Shown piece after piece: positions 16,676 through 25,156 of a DNA stretch of 64,000 nucleotides. Position 1 is the first letter of the stretch. Each line of letters starts with the position of its first letter. A model generated the notes under the pieces. It searched no databases. It was not told the origin of the DNA and saw only the letters and a list, made by a program, of their open reading frames with translations. A program made the position numbers and the translations under genes. This DNA comes from Negativicutes bacterium (GTDB lineage: Bacteria > Bacillota_C > Negativicutes > Sporomusales_B > JARLHX01), in NCBI GenBank assembly GCA_031292035.1, contig JARLHX010000022.1, positions 61,508 through 125,507 on the forward strand. The letters are read 5' to 3'.

Positions 16676-17971
16676 ATGTCAACAAAGATTACTCTGGGTT
16701 TTGGCAACAAAGAACTGCAGGTTGCATTCCCGACGAAGCAGATTTTGCATGTCATCGAAGGCAAGCATGTCGACCCGATTGTCGATGTTGAGGCTGCCGT
16801 AAAAGAGGCTCTCAACAACCCCATTGGCGCCATGTCCCTAAAGAAAACCGTCGCCAAAGGCGACAAAGTCGCCATCATAGTCAGTGATATTACCCGGGGC
16901 TGGGTGCGCCACGATCTTTTCCTGCCGCCGCTGCTCAATGAACTCAATGCGGCCGGGGTTCCGGACAGCGATATTTATCTGGTGGTCGGTCTGGGGGCTC
17001 ACCGTTATCACACCGAGGAAGAACACATCACGGTATATGGCCAGGAAGTGACTAAGCGGGTGGCCATATATCAGAGTCACGCCCAGGCGGCCGATGATTT
17101 CACTTATATCGGCACAACCACCCGCGGTGTGAAGACATTTGTGAATAAGAAGGTTGCTGCTGCCGATAAGGTCATTCTGACCGGCGGAATCGTCTATCAT
17201 CTCATGGGAGGCTTCGGGGGCGGCCGCAAGTCGGTCATGCCCGGTGTGGCCGGTTATGCAAGCATTCAGGGCAATCATAGTTTCTGTCTGAATGATGTGA
17301 TTGGCCAGGGGATCAGTCCCCACTGCGTTTCCGGGAAACTGGAAGGCAACAACATGCACGAAGACATGAGTGAGATGGACGCGCTGCTCAAGCCCGCCTT
17401 CCTTTTAAACGCTGTCTTTACTCCTGAAGGGAAATTCGCCCGCTTTGTGGCCGGCCATTGGTATGATGCCTGGCGGGAAGGCTGCCGGGCGGTAGAGGAG
17501 ATATTCGGGGTGCCGATCAGCGCCCAGGCCGATCTGGTCGTTGCCTCGGCCGGCGGTTTTCCCAAGGATATCAACTTGTACCAAGGCTCCAAGACTATCG
17601 ACAACGCTTTTCTGGCTGTCAAACCGGCCGGTGCGATCATCGTCGTGTTGGAGTGCCGGGATATGTTGGAACCACCGGATTTTAGCGGCTGGTTTAATTA
17701 TGAGTCACTCTACGACCGGGAGCTGGCACTGCGGGAAGGCTTCACCGTCCCTGGCTTTATCGCCTTGAAACTGGGCCTGATCGCCAAACAACTCCCGCTG
17801 ATTGTGGTCACTTTGCCCGAGAATGCAGCTTTTATCGAAAAGGGCGGGATGATTCCAGCGACCACTATCGAGGAAGCCATTGATATCGCCGGCAAAAAAC
17901 TGGGACGGGCGGATTACTCGATTACTGTGATGCCGCACGCCGCCAATACGGTACCGATTTTAAAGGGATAA
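16676..17971 (+). CDS. LarA-family nickel-pincer-dependent racemase/epimerase
   Basis: The 431-residue protein matches lactate racemase LarA throughout. The four catalytic residues of Lactobacillus plantarum LarA (His108, His174, Lys184, His200) have equivalents at His109 ('GLGAHRYHTEEE'), His175 ('GGIVYHLMGGF'), Lys185 ('GGGRKSVMPG') and His201 ('GNHSF'). The lysine carries the nickel-pincer nucleotide. Family members racemise lactate, malate or other alpha-hydroxy acids, so substrate cannot be assigned. It follows an ACS-type MFS gene by 48 bp with GAGGAGG before ATG. The cofactor genes larB, larC and larE are absent from the window and must be elsewhere for the enzyme to work. Confidence 0.85.
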   Translation: MSTKITLGFGNKELQVAFPTKQILHVIEGKHVDPIVDVEAAVKEALNNPIGAMSLKKTVAKGDKVAIIVSDITRGWVRHDLFLPPLLNELNAAGVPDSDIYLVVGLGAHRYHTEEEHITVYGQEVTKRVAIYQSHAQAADDFTYIGTTTRGVKTFVNKKVAAADKVILTGGIVYHLMGGFGGGRKSVMPGVAGYASIQGNHSFCLNDVIGQGISPHCVSGKLEGNNMHEDMSEMDALLKPAFLLNAVFTPEGKFARFVAGHWYDAWREGCRAVEEIFGVPISAQADLVVASAGGFPKDINLYQGSKTIDNAFLAVKPAGAIIVVLECRDMLEPPDFSGWFNYESLYDRELALREGFTVPGFIALKLGLIAKQLPLIVVTLPENAAFIEKGGMIPATTIEEAIDIAGKKLGRADYSITVMPHAANTVPILKG

Positions 17972-18000
17972 AATTGATATCGCTGTGATTACGCAATAAG

Positions 18001-18028
18001 GCCTCCACCGGATTCGGTGGAGGCTTTG
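18001..18028 (+). terminator. Rho-independent terminator of the MFS-racemase operon
   Basis: GCCTCCACCG pairs perfectly with CGGTGGAGGC around a GATT tetraloop, followed by TTTG. It lies between the convergent racemase and FAH-type genes and may serve both. Confidence 0.85.
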
Positions 18029-18063
18029 TTGTACGTTTCTATATTTTGCTGAAGTGGACTTGT

Positions 18064-18948
18064 CTAGGCTAAAACGATACGCAGTTCACCGAGACCTTCG
18101 ACGGAAGTGACTACTTCGTCCCCGGCCTTCAGCCAGACTTGTTTTTCCGGAGGATAACCAATAATGACGCCTTCCGGGGTTCCGGTATAGATAAGGTCTC
18201 CTGGCTGCAACGTCATGTATTGCGAAATATAACTAATCATTGTCGCACAGTTGAAAATCATATCCTGCGTATTGGAGGATTGCCGAATCTCGCCATTTAC
18301 ACGGGATTCCAGGTGCAGCTGATCGGGATTCGGAACCTCATCGGCAGTTACGAGATAGGGGCCAACAGGGGCGAAGCCATCACAGGTTTTTCCCAGCAGC
18401 CATTGACTGCTCCGAAACTGGAGACCGCGGTCTGATAAATCATTGCCTGTTGCATAACCAAAGACATAGGATAAGGCCTCGGCTTCAGATACATTTTGGG
18501 CGGTTTTACCGATCACGATGACCAGTTCGACTTCGTAATCGATTTTCTCCGCTAGCGGCGAAAGTTTAATGGTATCCTGGTGAGCGGCCAGCGAATTGTT
18601 GAATTTGCTAAATAGCACCGGCGAAGTGGGAATCGGCATTTTTGATTCTACGGCATGTTTGCGATAGTTGAGGCCGACACACACGATTTTTTCCGGGCTT
18701 GTCACACAGGGGCCGTAGACAAGGGTTTCTTCCGGTAAAAACAGAAAAGGCACATTTTCCGACTGAGCCTGAGAGACCAACTGTGTTAATGCCTTGAGGC
18801 CTACCTGCCCGCTTTCAATCAACCCTTCCATGGTGTAGGGCACAGGCAGTGCAAAGTGCTTTGCCGCCTGTTTGACATCAAGGATTCCGCGACTTGTTTG
18901 TACACCTAATTCATACTGTGATTCTTTTCGCATGGTCAATAATTTCAT
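18064..18948 (-). CDS. Fumarylacetoacetate hydrolase (FAH) family protein
   Basis: This 294-residue enzyme has the FAH-domain hallmarks: 'CVGLNYRKHAVES', 'PVLFSKFNNSLAAHQD', 'DYEVELVIVIGK' (metal-binding E-x-E), 'GNDLSDRGLQ', 'QWLLGKTCDGFAPVGP' and 'YTGTPEGV'. Such enzymes cleave or tautomerise diketo acids, for example 2,4-diketo-3-deoxy-sugar acids or hydroxymuconates. The ATG at 18948 is chosen over the one at 18957 by spacing to AAAGG. It is the last gene of the minus operon with an enolase-superfamily dehydratase. That context favours hydrolysis of a diketo-deoxy acid made from a sugar acid, though the dehydrogenase would have to be encoded elsewhere (a candidate SDR lies at 27435). Confidence 0.82.
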   Translation of the reverse strand: MKLLTMRKESQYELGVQTSRGILDVKQAAKHFALPVPYTMEGLIESGQVGLKALTQLVSQAQSENVPFLFLPEETLVYGPCVTSPEKIVCVGLNYRKHAVESKMPIPTSPVLFSKFNNSLAAHQDTIKLSPLAEKIDYEVELVIVIGKTAQNVSEAEALSYVFGYATGNDLSDRGLQFRSSQWLLGKTCDGFAPVGPYLVTADEVPNPDQLHLESRVNGEIRQSSNTQDMIFNCATMISYISQYMTLQPGDLIYTGTPEGVIIGYPPEKQVWLKAGDEVVTSVEGLGELRIVLA

Positions 18949-19139
18949 CTGAGCCATCCTTTCTCATTATCAATCGTTCACTAATAAACGGGACTTTCGT
19001 AAACCAGACTTTTTCCGCAGCAAAAAGCAAAGCCAATTCGCTTTTCACGAACAACACTTTCTTCTTCGTTCCATTATATTCCTGCCAGCCAAGTCTGCAA
19101 ATCGGAGTTTTGGCGCTGATATTATGAAAGGTGTATATG

Positions 19140-19175
19140 CCAAAGGCTAGACTCGTGTGAGAGTCTAGCCTTTGG
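19140..19175 (-). terminator. Perfect 15-bp hairpin between isomerase and FAH-type genes
   Basis: CCAAAGGCTAGACTC (19140-19154) is fully complementary to GAGTCTAGCCTTTGG (19161-19175) with a 6-nt loop. It lies between two same-direction genes in a minus-strand operon, and no long U-tract follows, so it may partly terminate transcription or stabilise a processed 3' end. Expression of the FAH-type gene downstream could thus be lower than that of the upstream genes. Confidence 0.6.
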
Positions 19176-19206
19176 GCGTTAGCATGGCTATTGCACCAGG
19201 GACTTG

Positions 19207-20004
19207 TCAATTGCCGATCTTTTGCATGAGCTGAAGGGCGGCGACCGCGTCGGCCGCGAAGTCCTTGGTGTAAGCCTCGATACTAACCCGGGCCTGATAA
19301 TTGATTTGCTGAAGATAGGCGAAGAAAGGTAGATAGTTAGCTTCGGTTGCGTTTCGGGGAAAGGTTCTACCGGTCGGGTTGGCAAAATGAATGTGACGGA
19401 TATACTCCTGTGCTTCCAGCAGAATGACGGGGTCTTCACGCTGTTCCGTCATATGGTAGAAATCGGCCAACAGCTTGATATTGGGGCGATTGACTTCCTT
19501 GGCCAAAGTCAATCCCTCCCGCACAGTATTTACAATGTTGCACTCCGCCTGGCGCAACGGTTCGATGGTAATGGTAATGCCATTTTGACCGGCAACGGCA
19601 TCAATATCGCGGAGTAAAGAGACAAGCTGTTGCCAGGCGCTTCTCATAGGAAAGCCGGCAGGAACCGTTTTAGCAGATCCGCTTCCGAAGACCACCACCT
19701 TTACCCCCAGACTGCCGGCACGCTGAAGCGCCTTTTCGACATAGCCGTTTATGGCTGCCGGATTGATTTCGTCGCCTGTGAGACGGATTGTTGCCGGGAA
19801 AAAGTTGTTACAAGCTTCACACCGTAACCCAGAAGCCAATAAACGCTTTTTGACTGTGGCAAAATCCTGGTCAGAGCAGCTAGTCAGATGGGCTAATGAC
19901 AGCTCAACATAGTCATAACCCATTTCCTGCAACTGGTCCGCGATCTCTATGCCTGTGCCGTCCGGATCAACTGCATTCATACTTCCACAACATCCGTAGC
20001 GCAA
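19207..20004 (-). CDS. Sugar-phosphate isomerase/epimerase-like TIM-barrel protein
   Basis: This 265-residue protein matches the AP-endonuclease-2/xylose-isomerase-like TIM barrel by 'GYDYVELSL', 'CEACNNFFPA', 'VVFGSGSAKTVPAGF', 'ITITIEPLRQAECNIVNT', 'IKLLADFYHM' and 'HIHFANPTGR'. Glu, Asp and His in these motifs are the usual metal ligands. Members isomerise ketoses or keto acids (hydroxypyruvate isomerase-like, epimerases). The TTG start at 20004 follows AGGAGGGG at 5 nt. It sits 41 bp downstream of the MFS gene in the minus operon. Its partner substrate is probably a C3-C6 hydroxy-keto acid, but this is inference from neighbours only. Confidence 0.8.
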   Translation of the reverse strand: MRYGCCGSMNAVDPDGTGIEIADQLQEMGYDYVELSLAHLTSCSDQDFATVKKRLLASGLRCEACNNFFPATIRLTGDEINPAAINGYVEKALQRAGSLGVKVVVFGSGSAKTVPAGFPMRSAWQQLVSLLRDIDAVAGQNGITITIEPLRQAECNIVNTVREGLTLAKEVNRPNIKLLADFYHMTEQREDPVILLEAQEYIRHIHFANPTGRTFPRNATEANYLPFFAYLQQINYQARVSIEAYTKDFAADAVAALQLMQKIGN

Positions 20005-20045
20005 TTTCGCCCCTCCTAAAAATATGGTTTAGGCTTTTGTGAAGT

Positions 20046-21395
20046 TCAGGATGGTTCACTTGCCGCCTGTTTGCGGATGTTGACAGGTTCGTTCAGGGTC
20101 AGAATGATTAAGAAGCCGATAATCGCCGACACAGCAAAATAGGAGAAGACAACATCATAGCTCTGAAACATATCAAGTAATGCACCGGCTATCATTGGCG
20201 AAACAAATCCGCCGATATTGCCGCCGCTATTGACTAAGGCAATCGATGTCGGATAGGTTTTGGCAGTAGTTAACCCCATGGGATAGGCGGTGAATGCCGG
20301 CCACCCGATATTCAACATGAACCCCACCATAAACAGCGTCAGGGCAACTAAGGCAGCGTTTTCCGGTACGTTGATCAGAATGATCATCATAATACAGGTC
20401 GATATTGCAGTTAATAACATCGTCGGCTTTCTTCTCCGGTCAAATACTTTGTCAGATAGCCAGCCACCAACAATTGACCCGATAAAGCCGCCGACCCAGG
20501 GGGAAGAGGCGACAAAGCCCATCTTCAGGAAGGAGTAGCCTTTCGCAGTAACCAGGTAGGAAGGAATCCATGTCAACAAGCCTTGCAATACGCAGACCAT
20601 AAAGAAATAGGCAAAAGTGTCGCCAACAATATTCCAAGAGGAGAAGATTTTAATATTGGTTTCGACTAACGGTATTTTTTTTGCGCGGATAAACCGGTCT
20701 ATCCAGCCTAAATCCTTGTGTTCACTGCCAATCGAGCCGTCTGTCTTCACTTCTCTAATGTGGTTGATTTCTTGGGCATTGCAGAAGGGACTTTCTTCAG
20801 GCCGATTTCTTACATACAGATACCATACTATTGCCATGAGAATTCCTGGGATGGAGAAAATATAAAAGACATAGCGCCAACCCAAATTCACTGCGATCCA
20901 GACCGCGATAGGGGGGACGATAATTGGCGCAAACATGGTCGCTCCGATATAACCTAGTCCGGTGGCGGTGGCCTTCTCTTGCGGCGGAAACCAATGGTTA
21001 ATCGTCGAGGTCACGCCCACTGGCGTCGGTCCTTCGGCGATACCCAAAGCAAAACGCAGCCATTTCATTGTGGCGATCGAGTTGATTGTTCCAAGTAAAA
21101 AGGTCACAAATGAAAACCCGAAAATCGATAATGTCGCCAGGCCGCGTATGCCATACCGGCTATAAAACAGGCCGGCGGGAATCTGCGAAAAGGCGTATCC
21201 CAGAAAAAAGAAACTCATTAAAGCGCCGGCTTCAAAGTTATTAATCGGGAACTCTTGTTTCAGGAACGGAATCAATACTCCGATATTGCTGCGATCAGCA
21301 AAGTTAATGGTATATGTAACAAAAATGATGCCGAGAACGACCCAGCGAAACCTCGATGCACTCGCAGTCGCAATATTGATTGCAGGCATTGACAT
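20046..21395 (-). CDS. MFS transporter, ACS family (hexuronate/galactonate type)
   Basis: The 449-residue protein has the ACS-family pattern: 12 transmembrane segments, the first loop 'NFADRSNIGVLIPFLKQEFP', then 'FALGIAEGPTPVG' and 'LYVRNRPEESPF' in the central loop. It is a second, distinct ACS carrier besides the one at 15359. Start ATG at 21395 follows AAAGGAGGG. It is the third gene of the minus operon, downstream of the DcuC-like carrier. Two importers in one operon suggests either two related substrates or uptake plus exchange of product. Substrate is not predictable beyond a sugar acid or small organic anion. Confidence 0.85.
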   Translation of the reverse strand: MSMPAINIATASASRFRWVVLGIIFVTYTINFADRSNIGVLIPFLKQEFPINNFEAGALMSFFFLGYAFSQIPAGLFYSRYGIRGLATLSIFGFSFVTFLLGTINSIATMKWLRFALGIAEGPTPVGVTSTINHWFPPQEKATATGLGYIGATMFAPIIVPPIAVWIAVNLGWRYVFYIFSIPGILMAIVWYLYVRNRPEESPFCNAQEINHIREVKTDGSIGSEHKDLGWIDRFIRAKKIPLVETNIKIFSSWNIVGDTFAYFFMVCVLQGLLTWIPSYLVTAKGYSFLKMGFVASSPWVGGFIGSIVGGWLSDKVFDRRRKPTMLLTAISTCIMMIILINVPENAALVALTLFMVGFMLNIGWPAFTAYPMGLTTAKTYPTSIALVNSGGNIGGFVSPMIAGALLDMFQSYDVVFSYFAVSAIIGFLIILTLNEPVNIRKQAASEPS

Positions 21396-21533
21396 GACAG
21401 TCCCTCCTTTATTTATTGTCTTTCTTGATCCTTGATCTAGGCCTTAATTATTATTGGTAAAGTACCGGTAGGACTTTTCGCCAAACCTCCTTCCTTACTG
21501 GCAATGCACTCAAACTTACATCATCGATCTTCA

Positions 21534-22808
21534 TTAGCTCAACATGAAGATACAGACAAACGCGGCAATGATCATTCCCGGGATATTACGCTTGGCAACA
21601 TCGATCGGGGAAACGCCGGCCATTGCTGCCAATATGACTGTTACACCGGCCAACGGGGACATGGTCCGGCCCAGTTGTCCTCCTAAAATGGCTAAAGAGC
21701 CCATATTGATAATCCCGTAGCCAAATTGCTGCGCCTGAGGCGTGATTGCTCCATTGAAGGCCAGGGCAGCGGCATCTCCGGAGCCTGATACAACCGCCAA
21801 AAGAAATGGACCGAACAGGGAAGCATATTTGACAATTTCCTTCGATGCCAGCATGGCATCAATGGCTGCTTTGACCAAGCCGAGATCCATCATTCCTTGG
21901 ACAAAAACGCTGGCGGCAATCACGATTCCCAGGATGTTGCCGAAGCCATTGGCCATTCCGTCAAAATAGGCTTTCGTCGCAGTTTCGAAATAGGCTTTGG
22001 ATGTTTTCCCATCGGTAATGCAAGAAACCAGTACTCCCAGCAAGGTGCCGATTAACATGGCTGCCGGGACGGAAATACTAAAAAATCCTGCTGCCCCGAT
22101 GATCAGGAGGGTGATCGGGACAAGCGGGACAACTGCCTTCATGATCTTGATTTTGAAACCTGATTCTTGCCCCCGACCGAGCAGGGTTTTCCCATCAAGG
22201 TCGCGGCCGTCTTCTTTCAGCAAAAAAGCCACTAACGTTAAACTTACCGCGCCGATTAATCCGGCAATGACCGATGTCTGATAGTGAAAAGAAATAACCT
22301 CCAGCACCGGCACATTTGCAATTTTGGCGACAAAGGCGTTGTGCGACAAGCCGGGGCTGAGCATGCAGCCAAAGGTTCCCGCCAGTACTGCGGAAGCGGC
22401 TGTTGCCGGAGTGATTCCTGCCGCGACGAGGAGCGGAATGAGAATGGGACCCACGGCGGCTCCAGCACCGGCGGCGCTTGGTAATGCTGTATTGACTGCA
22501 AATGTCGCCATCACAGCGCCGATGATTAAAAGGGGGCGGGCCTTCATTAGCCACGTTGAGACCAGATGGATCAAATGCTTGTCACATTCGCTGACTTTCA
22601 TGACGAAAGCAAACCCCATCACCGAGCATATTGCCTGAATTAATGGCGCGGTAACCATTCTTTCGGCAAAGGCATCGAAGGCGTTCATTGGTGTGCCGGC
22701 GATGGTACACATGATGAGGCCGGATATAAACAGCGTCATACGGGTTTCAAACTGTTTAATCAGCAAATAAATCGTCAGCGGTATCACGACAAGACCGATA
22801 ATAATCAT
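21534..22808 (-). CDS. DcuC-family C4-dicarboxylate/organic-acid carrier
   Basis: The 424-residue, 10-12 segment membrane protein resembles anaerobic C4-dicarboxylate carrier DcuC: 'ALPSAAGAGAAVGPILIPLL' and 'AVVSGSGDAAALAFNGAITP' form the characteristic re-entrant-type repeats, with 'LGGQLGRTMSPLAGV' near the C-terminus. DcuC members exchange or export succinate and related acids. The ATG at 22808 follows GGAGCTG. It lies between the enolase-superfamily gene and the MFS gene, in the same direction. It could export a dicarboxylate end product of the pathway, which would be plausible for a fermenter; direction is inference. Confidence 0.75.
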   Translation of the reverse strand: MIIIGLVVIPLTIYLLIKQFETRMTLFISGLIMCTIAGTPMNAFDAFAERMVTAPLIQAICSVMGFAFVMKVSECDKHLIHLVSTWLMKARPLLIIGAVMATFAVNTALPSAAGAGAAVGPILIPLLVAAGITPATAASAVLAGTFGCMLSPGLSHNAFVAKIANVPVLEVISFHYQTSVIAGLIGAVSLTLVAFLLKEDGRDLDGKTLLGRGQESGFKIKIMKAVVPLVPITLLIIGAAGFFSISVPAAMLIGTLLGVLVSCITDGKTSKAYFETATKAYFDGMANGFGNILGIVIAASVFVQGMMDLGLVKAAIDAMLASKEIVKYASLFGPFLLAVVSGSGDAAALAFNGAITPQAQQFGYGIINMGSLAILGGQLGRTMSPLAGVTVILAAMAGVSPIDVAKRNIPGMIIAAFVCIFMLS

Positions 22809-22935
22809 GTTTTCAGCTCCAATGCCACTTAGTAGTGGATATGCAGAAATTGACCAGTCGATTCGTTAAATATCAGTGCAGTCAACAGGTACGACTGCTT
22901 TTCGGCCCCACCTGTTGGCGCATGCGGTAATCACA

Positions 22936-24030
22936 CTATCGAACTCTGTGGGGATTCAGCACTTCATAATTTGGAGCAAAACCGATTCCGGGACGATTGG
23001 GGGGAGATATCGTTCCATCCGAGTTGATAGTCAACCGGTAGTCGAAAATTTCATTCCAGAGGGCATCATACTGCTTCGGATAATACTCGACATAACTCAC
23101 ATTGGGGACTGCCGCTCCGATAGAAACATTGATTGTTTGGTCGCCATGGGGAGCAATCTCCAAATCAAAAGCCTGGGCAAAAGCCGCCATCTTCATGGTC
23201 TCGGTGACACCGCCATTGAGGAAGGGGGCCGGATTAAGAATAGGAACGGCATGGGTGAGAATTAAATCTCTAAAACCATATTTCGTATATTCATTTTCGC
23301 CTGCCGCCAAGGGAATGGTGGTCATGGCAGCTATCTTTTTCATGCCGTCATAATCATCAGGAGCTACAGGCTCTTCGAAGCAGTAAATATTGTATTCCTC
23401 GATATGTTTCGCAAACTGAATCGCTTCATGGTAACGGTAGGCGCAATTGGCATCCAGCATCAATATTTTATTCGGGCCAATAGCCTCCCGAACCGCCTTG
23501 ACGCGGACGGCATCTTCGGCAAAGCCAAGAGCGCCGACCTTCATTTTGACACCGGCAACACCCTGGGAAATGTACCCGGCCATCTCCTCTTGCAGTTCTT
23601 TAATCCCTTTCCCCGGTCCATAATATCCACCCGCTATATATGCTGGGACATGATCACGAAAGCCGCCTAACAGTTTATACAGGGGCATGTTTGCTACCTT
23701 GGCTTTAATATCCCATAGGGCAATATCCATGCCGCTGATCGCGCGGGTACTCATCCCGCGGCGGCCGATCAGTTTGGGCACATAGAGCTTTTTCCAGATT
23801 CGTTCGGTGTTCAGCGGATCTTCGCCGATAAGGGTCTCTTTCATGACGTCGAGCATTAAAAAAGGGTCCTTGGCTAAAACCGGCCCGGAAAAACCATATC
23901 CGGTAATTCCTTCGTCTGTTTCGATGGTGGCGACAGACAAACCGCAATGGGTATAAGTGTGCATCCCGTTTGTCAGCGGATTACTCCTGGGCCAGTGAAA
24001 AAATTCGTGTTTTACATTTGTAATTTTCAT
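22936..24030 (-). CDS. Mandelate racemase/muconate lactonizing enzyme family dehydratase
   Basis: This 364-residue enolase-superfamily enzyme keeps the catalytic set of the mandelate racemase subgroup. It has a K-x-K base ('GVKMKVGALG'), three carboxylate metal ligands (Asp in 'MLDANC', Glu in 'YCFEEPVAPDD', Glu in 'LAAGENEYTKYGF') and a His in the 'IAPHGDQ' strand. Most such enzymes dehydrate sugar acids or racemise alpha-hydroxy acids. The ATG at 24030 is preferred over the GTG at 24036 by spacing to GGAG. It is the first gene of the minus operon, divergent from the GntR regulator, so it likely catalyses the committed step. Its substrate is probably an aldonic or aldaric acid. Confidence 0.88.
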   Translation of the reverse strand: MKITNVKHEFFHWPRSNPLTNGMHTYTHCGLSVATIETDEGITGYGFSGPVLAKDPFLMLDVMKETLIGEDPLNTERIWKKLYVPKLIGRRGMSTRAISGMDIALWDIKAKVANMPLYKLLGGFRDHVPAYIAGGYYGPGKGIKELQEEMAGYISQGVAGVKMKVGALGFAEDAVRVKAVREAIGPNKILMLDANCAYRYHEAIQFAKHIEEYNIYCFEEPVAPDDYDGMKKIAAMTTIPLAAGENEYTKYGFRDLILTHAVPILNPAPFLNGGVTETMKMAAFAQAFDLEIAPHGDQTINVSIGAAVPNVSYVEYYPKQYDALWNEIFDYRLTINSDGTISPPNRPGIGFAPNYEVLNPHRVR

Positions 24031-24276
24031 TTTCACAACTCCATTGCCGATAAATTATAGAAATCTGCTTCTGCTGCTGAAGAAAAATGCTGCTGGCGGC
24101 CAAGATACAGAGTGCGGCTACACTGCAAATTTCTCCAAAATTCGGGATACTGGATTCTGTATCCAATATTATTTTACATCCATTTTTTGAAAAATCAATC
24201 TGTTTATTACAATTTTGCGGAATGATCTCCGGTGAAGAGGCAATGGAGAATTATCCTTTTGAGACGAATGCGAAAA

Positions 24277-24305
24277 TTGAGATTGATTTGAAGGTGTGAT
24301 ATGAT
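24277..24305 (+). promoter_or_regulatory. Sigma-A promoter of the GntR-type regulator
   Basis: TTGAGA at 24277 and TATGAT at 24300 are separated by 17 bp, giving a start of transcription near 24312. The AT-rich stretch 24312-24340 ending in ATAAATTATAG, just before the ribosome site, may be an operator for autoregulation. The rest of this 328-bp divergent region must hold the operon promoter on the other strand, which I could not resolve. Confidence 0.6.
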
Positions 24306-24358
24306 TAACACATAAATTGTAAATTGTTTTATAAATTATAGACAAAAGGAAAGTGGAA

Positions 24359-25012
24359 ATGGAAACAATTACAATCATGTCGGCAAAAGACTTGGTAACA
24401 GAAAAACTTAGAGAAGCAATTTATACCGGCAGCTTTAAACCAGGGGAAGAATTGATCCAAGAGAAGATTTCCCAGCAACTCGGTGTTTCCCGCATGCCGG
24501 TAAGAGAAGCCTTTTTGATCCTGGAAAATGCGGGCTTAATTAAAATTCAGAAAAACAAACGCGCGATTGTCAAAGAAATTACCCTTGAAAGCATTACCGA
24601 ACATTTGGAGATTCGAACCTTGCTAGAATGTCGGGCGGCGGTAAAGGCCTGCCAGAAAGCAGCCAATTTTGATGATATGGCTCGCCTGCATCATAAAATA
24701 GAAGATTGTATTGAACGGGCGGATGAAAAGGAATATCGGGCGTTAAACGCCGAGTTTCATTTTGCATTATGGAAATTGGCGGAGAGCCCCAAATTGGAGC
24801 AAATGTTAAAACAGCTTTGGTTTTCGATGCCATCGGTTTATCCGGTAGATACCAAAGCAAATATCCGTCGGAATGTGCGGGAACATATTACTATTTTAGA
24901 TGCGTTGCGCTGCCGTGATACCGAGCAAGCGGACAAAGCAGTTGCTTTTCATATTGAAAAGACGAGGGATGTCGTACTTGCCCTTTTGGAAAAGACACGG
25001 ATATCTTTCTGA
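24359..25012 (+). CDS. GntR-family (FadR/FCD subfamily) transcriptional regulator
   Basis: This 217-residue protein has an N-terminal GntR winged helix with 'LREAIYTGSFKPGEELIQE' and 'LGVSRMPVREAFLILENAGLI'. The C-terminal FCD helical domain has Asp/His metal-binding residues ('LNAEFHFALWKLAE', 'REHITILDAL'). FCD domains bind organic acids and control the adjacent catabolic operon, so a sugar-acid effector is likely here. It is transcribed divergently from the dehydratase operon, a standard arrangement for a repressor of that operon. The ATG at 24359 lies 8 nt after AAAGGA. Confidence 0.88.
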   Translation: METITIMSAKDLVTEKLREAIYTGSFKPGEELIQEKISQQLGVSRMPVREAFLILENAGLIKIQKNKRAIVKEITLESITEHLEIRTLLECRAAVKACQKAANFDDMARLHHKIEDCIERADEKEYRALNAEFHFALWKLAESPKLEQMLKQLWFSMPSVYPVDTKANIRRNVREHITILDALRCRDTEQADKAVAFHIEKTRDVVLALLEKTRISF

Positions 25013-25090
25013 CCAGTCGTTTTGAATTTGCATTGCGGCTTGCGGAGACTGATGGATGGTATGACATAGAATCTTGTCCCTCTGTAAAAT

Positions 25091-25123
25091 CAATGATCAT
25101 GCTCTCAGTGAGCATGATCATTG
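25091..25123. repeat. Perfect 14-bp inverted repeat between gntR and esterase genes
   Basis: CAATGATCATGCTC is fully complementary to GAGCATGATCATTG with a 5-nt loop (TCAGT). The GATCATG core is itself palindromic. No U-tract follows on the plus strand. It could be a terminator of the regulator or an operator; it lies only 33 bp before the esterase start. Confidence 0.5.
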
Positions 25124-25156
25124 TAGTATATAAAAATCAAGAGGGGTGAAGTGAAT

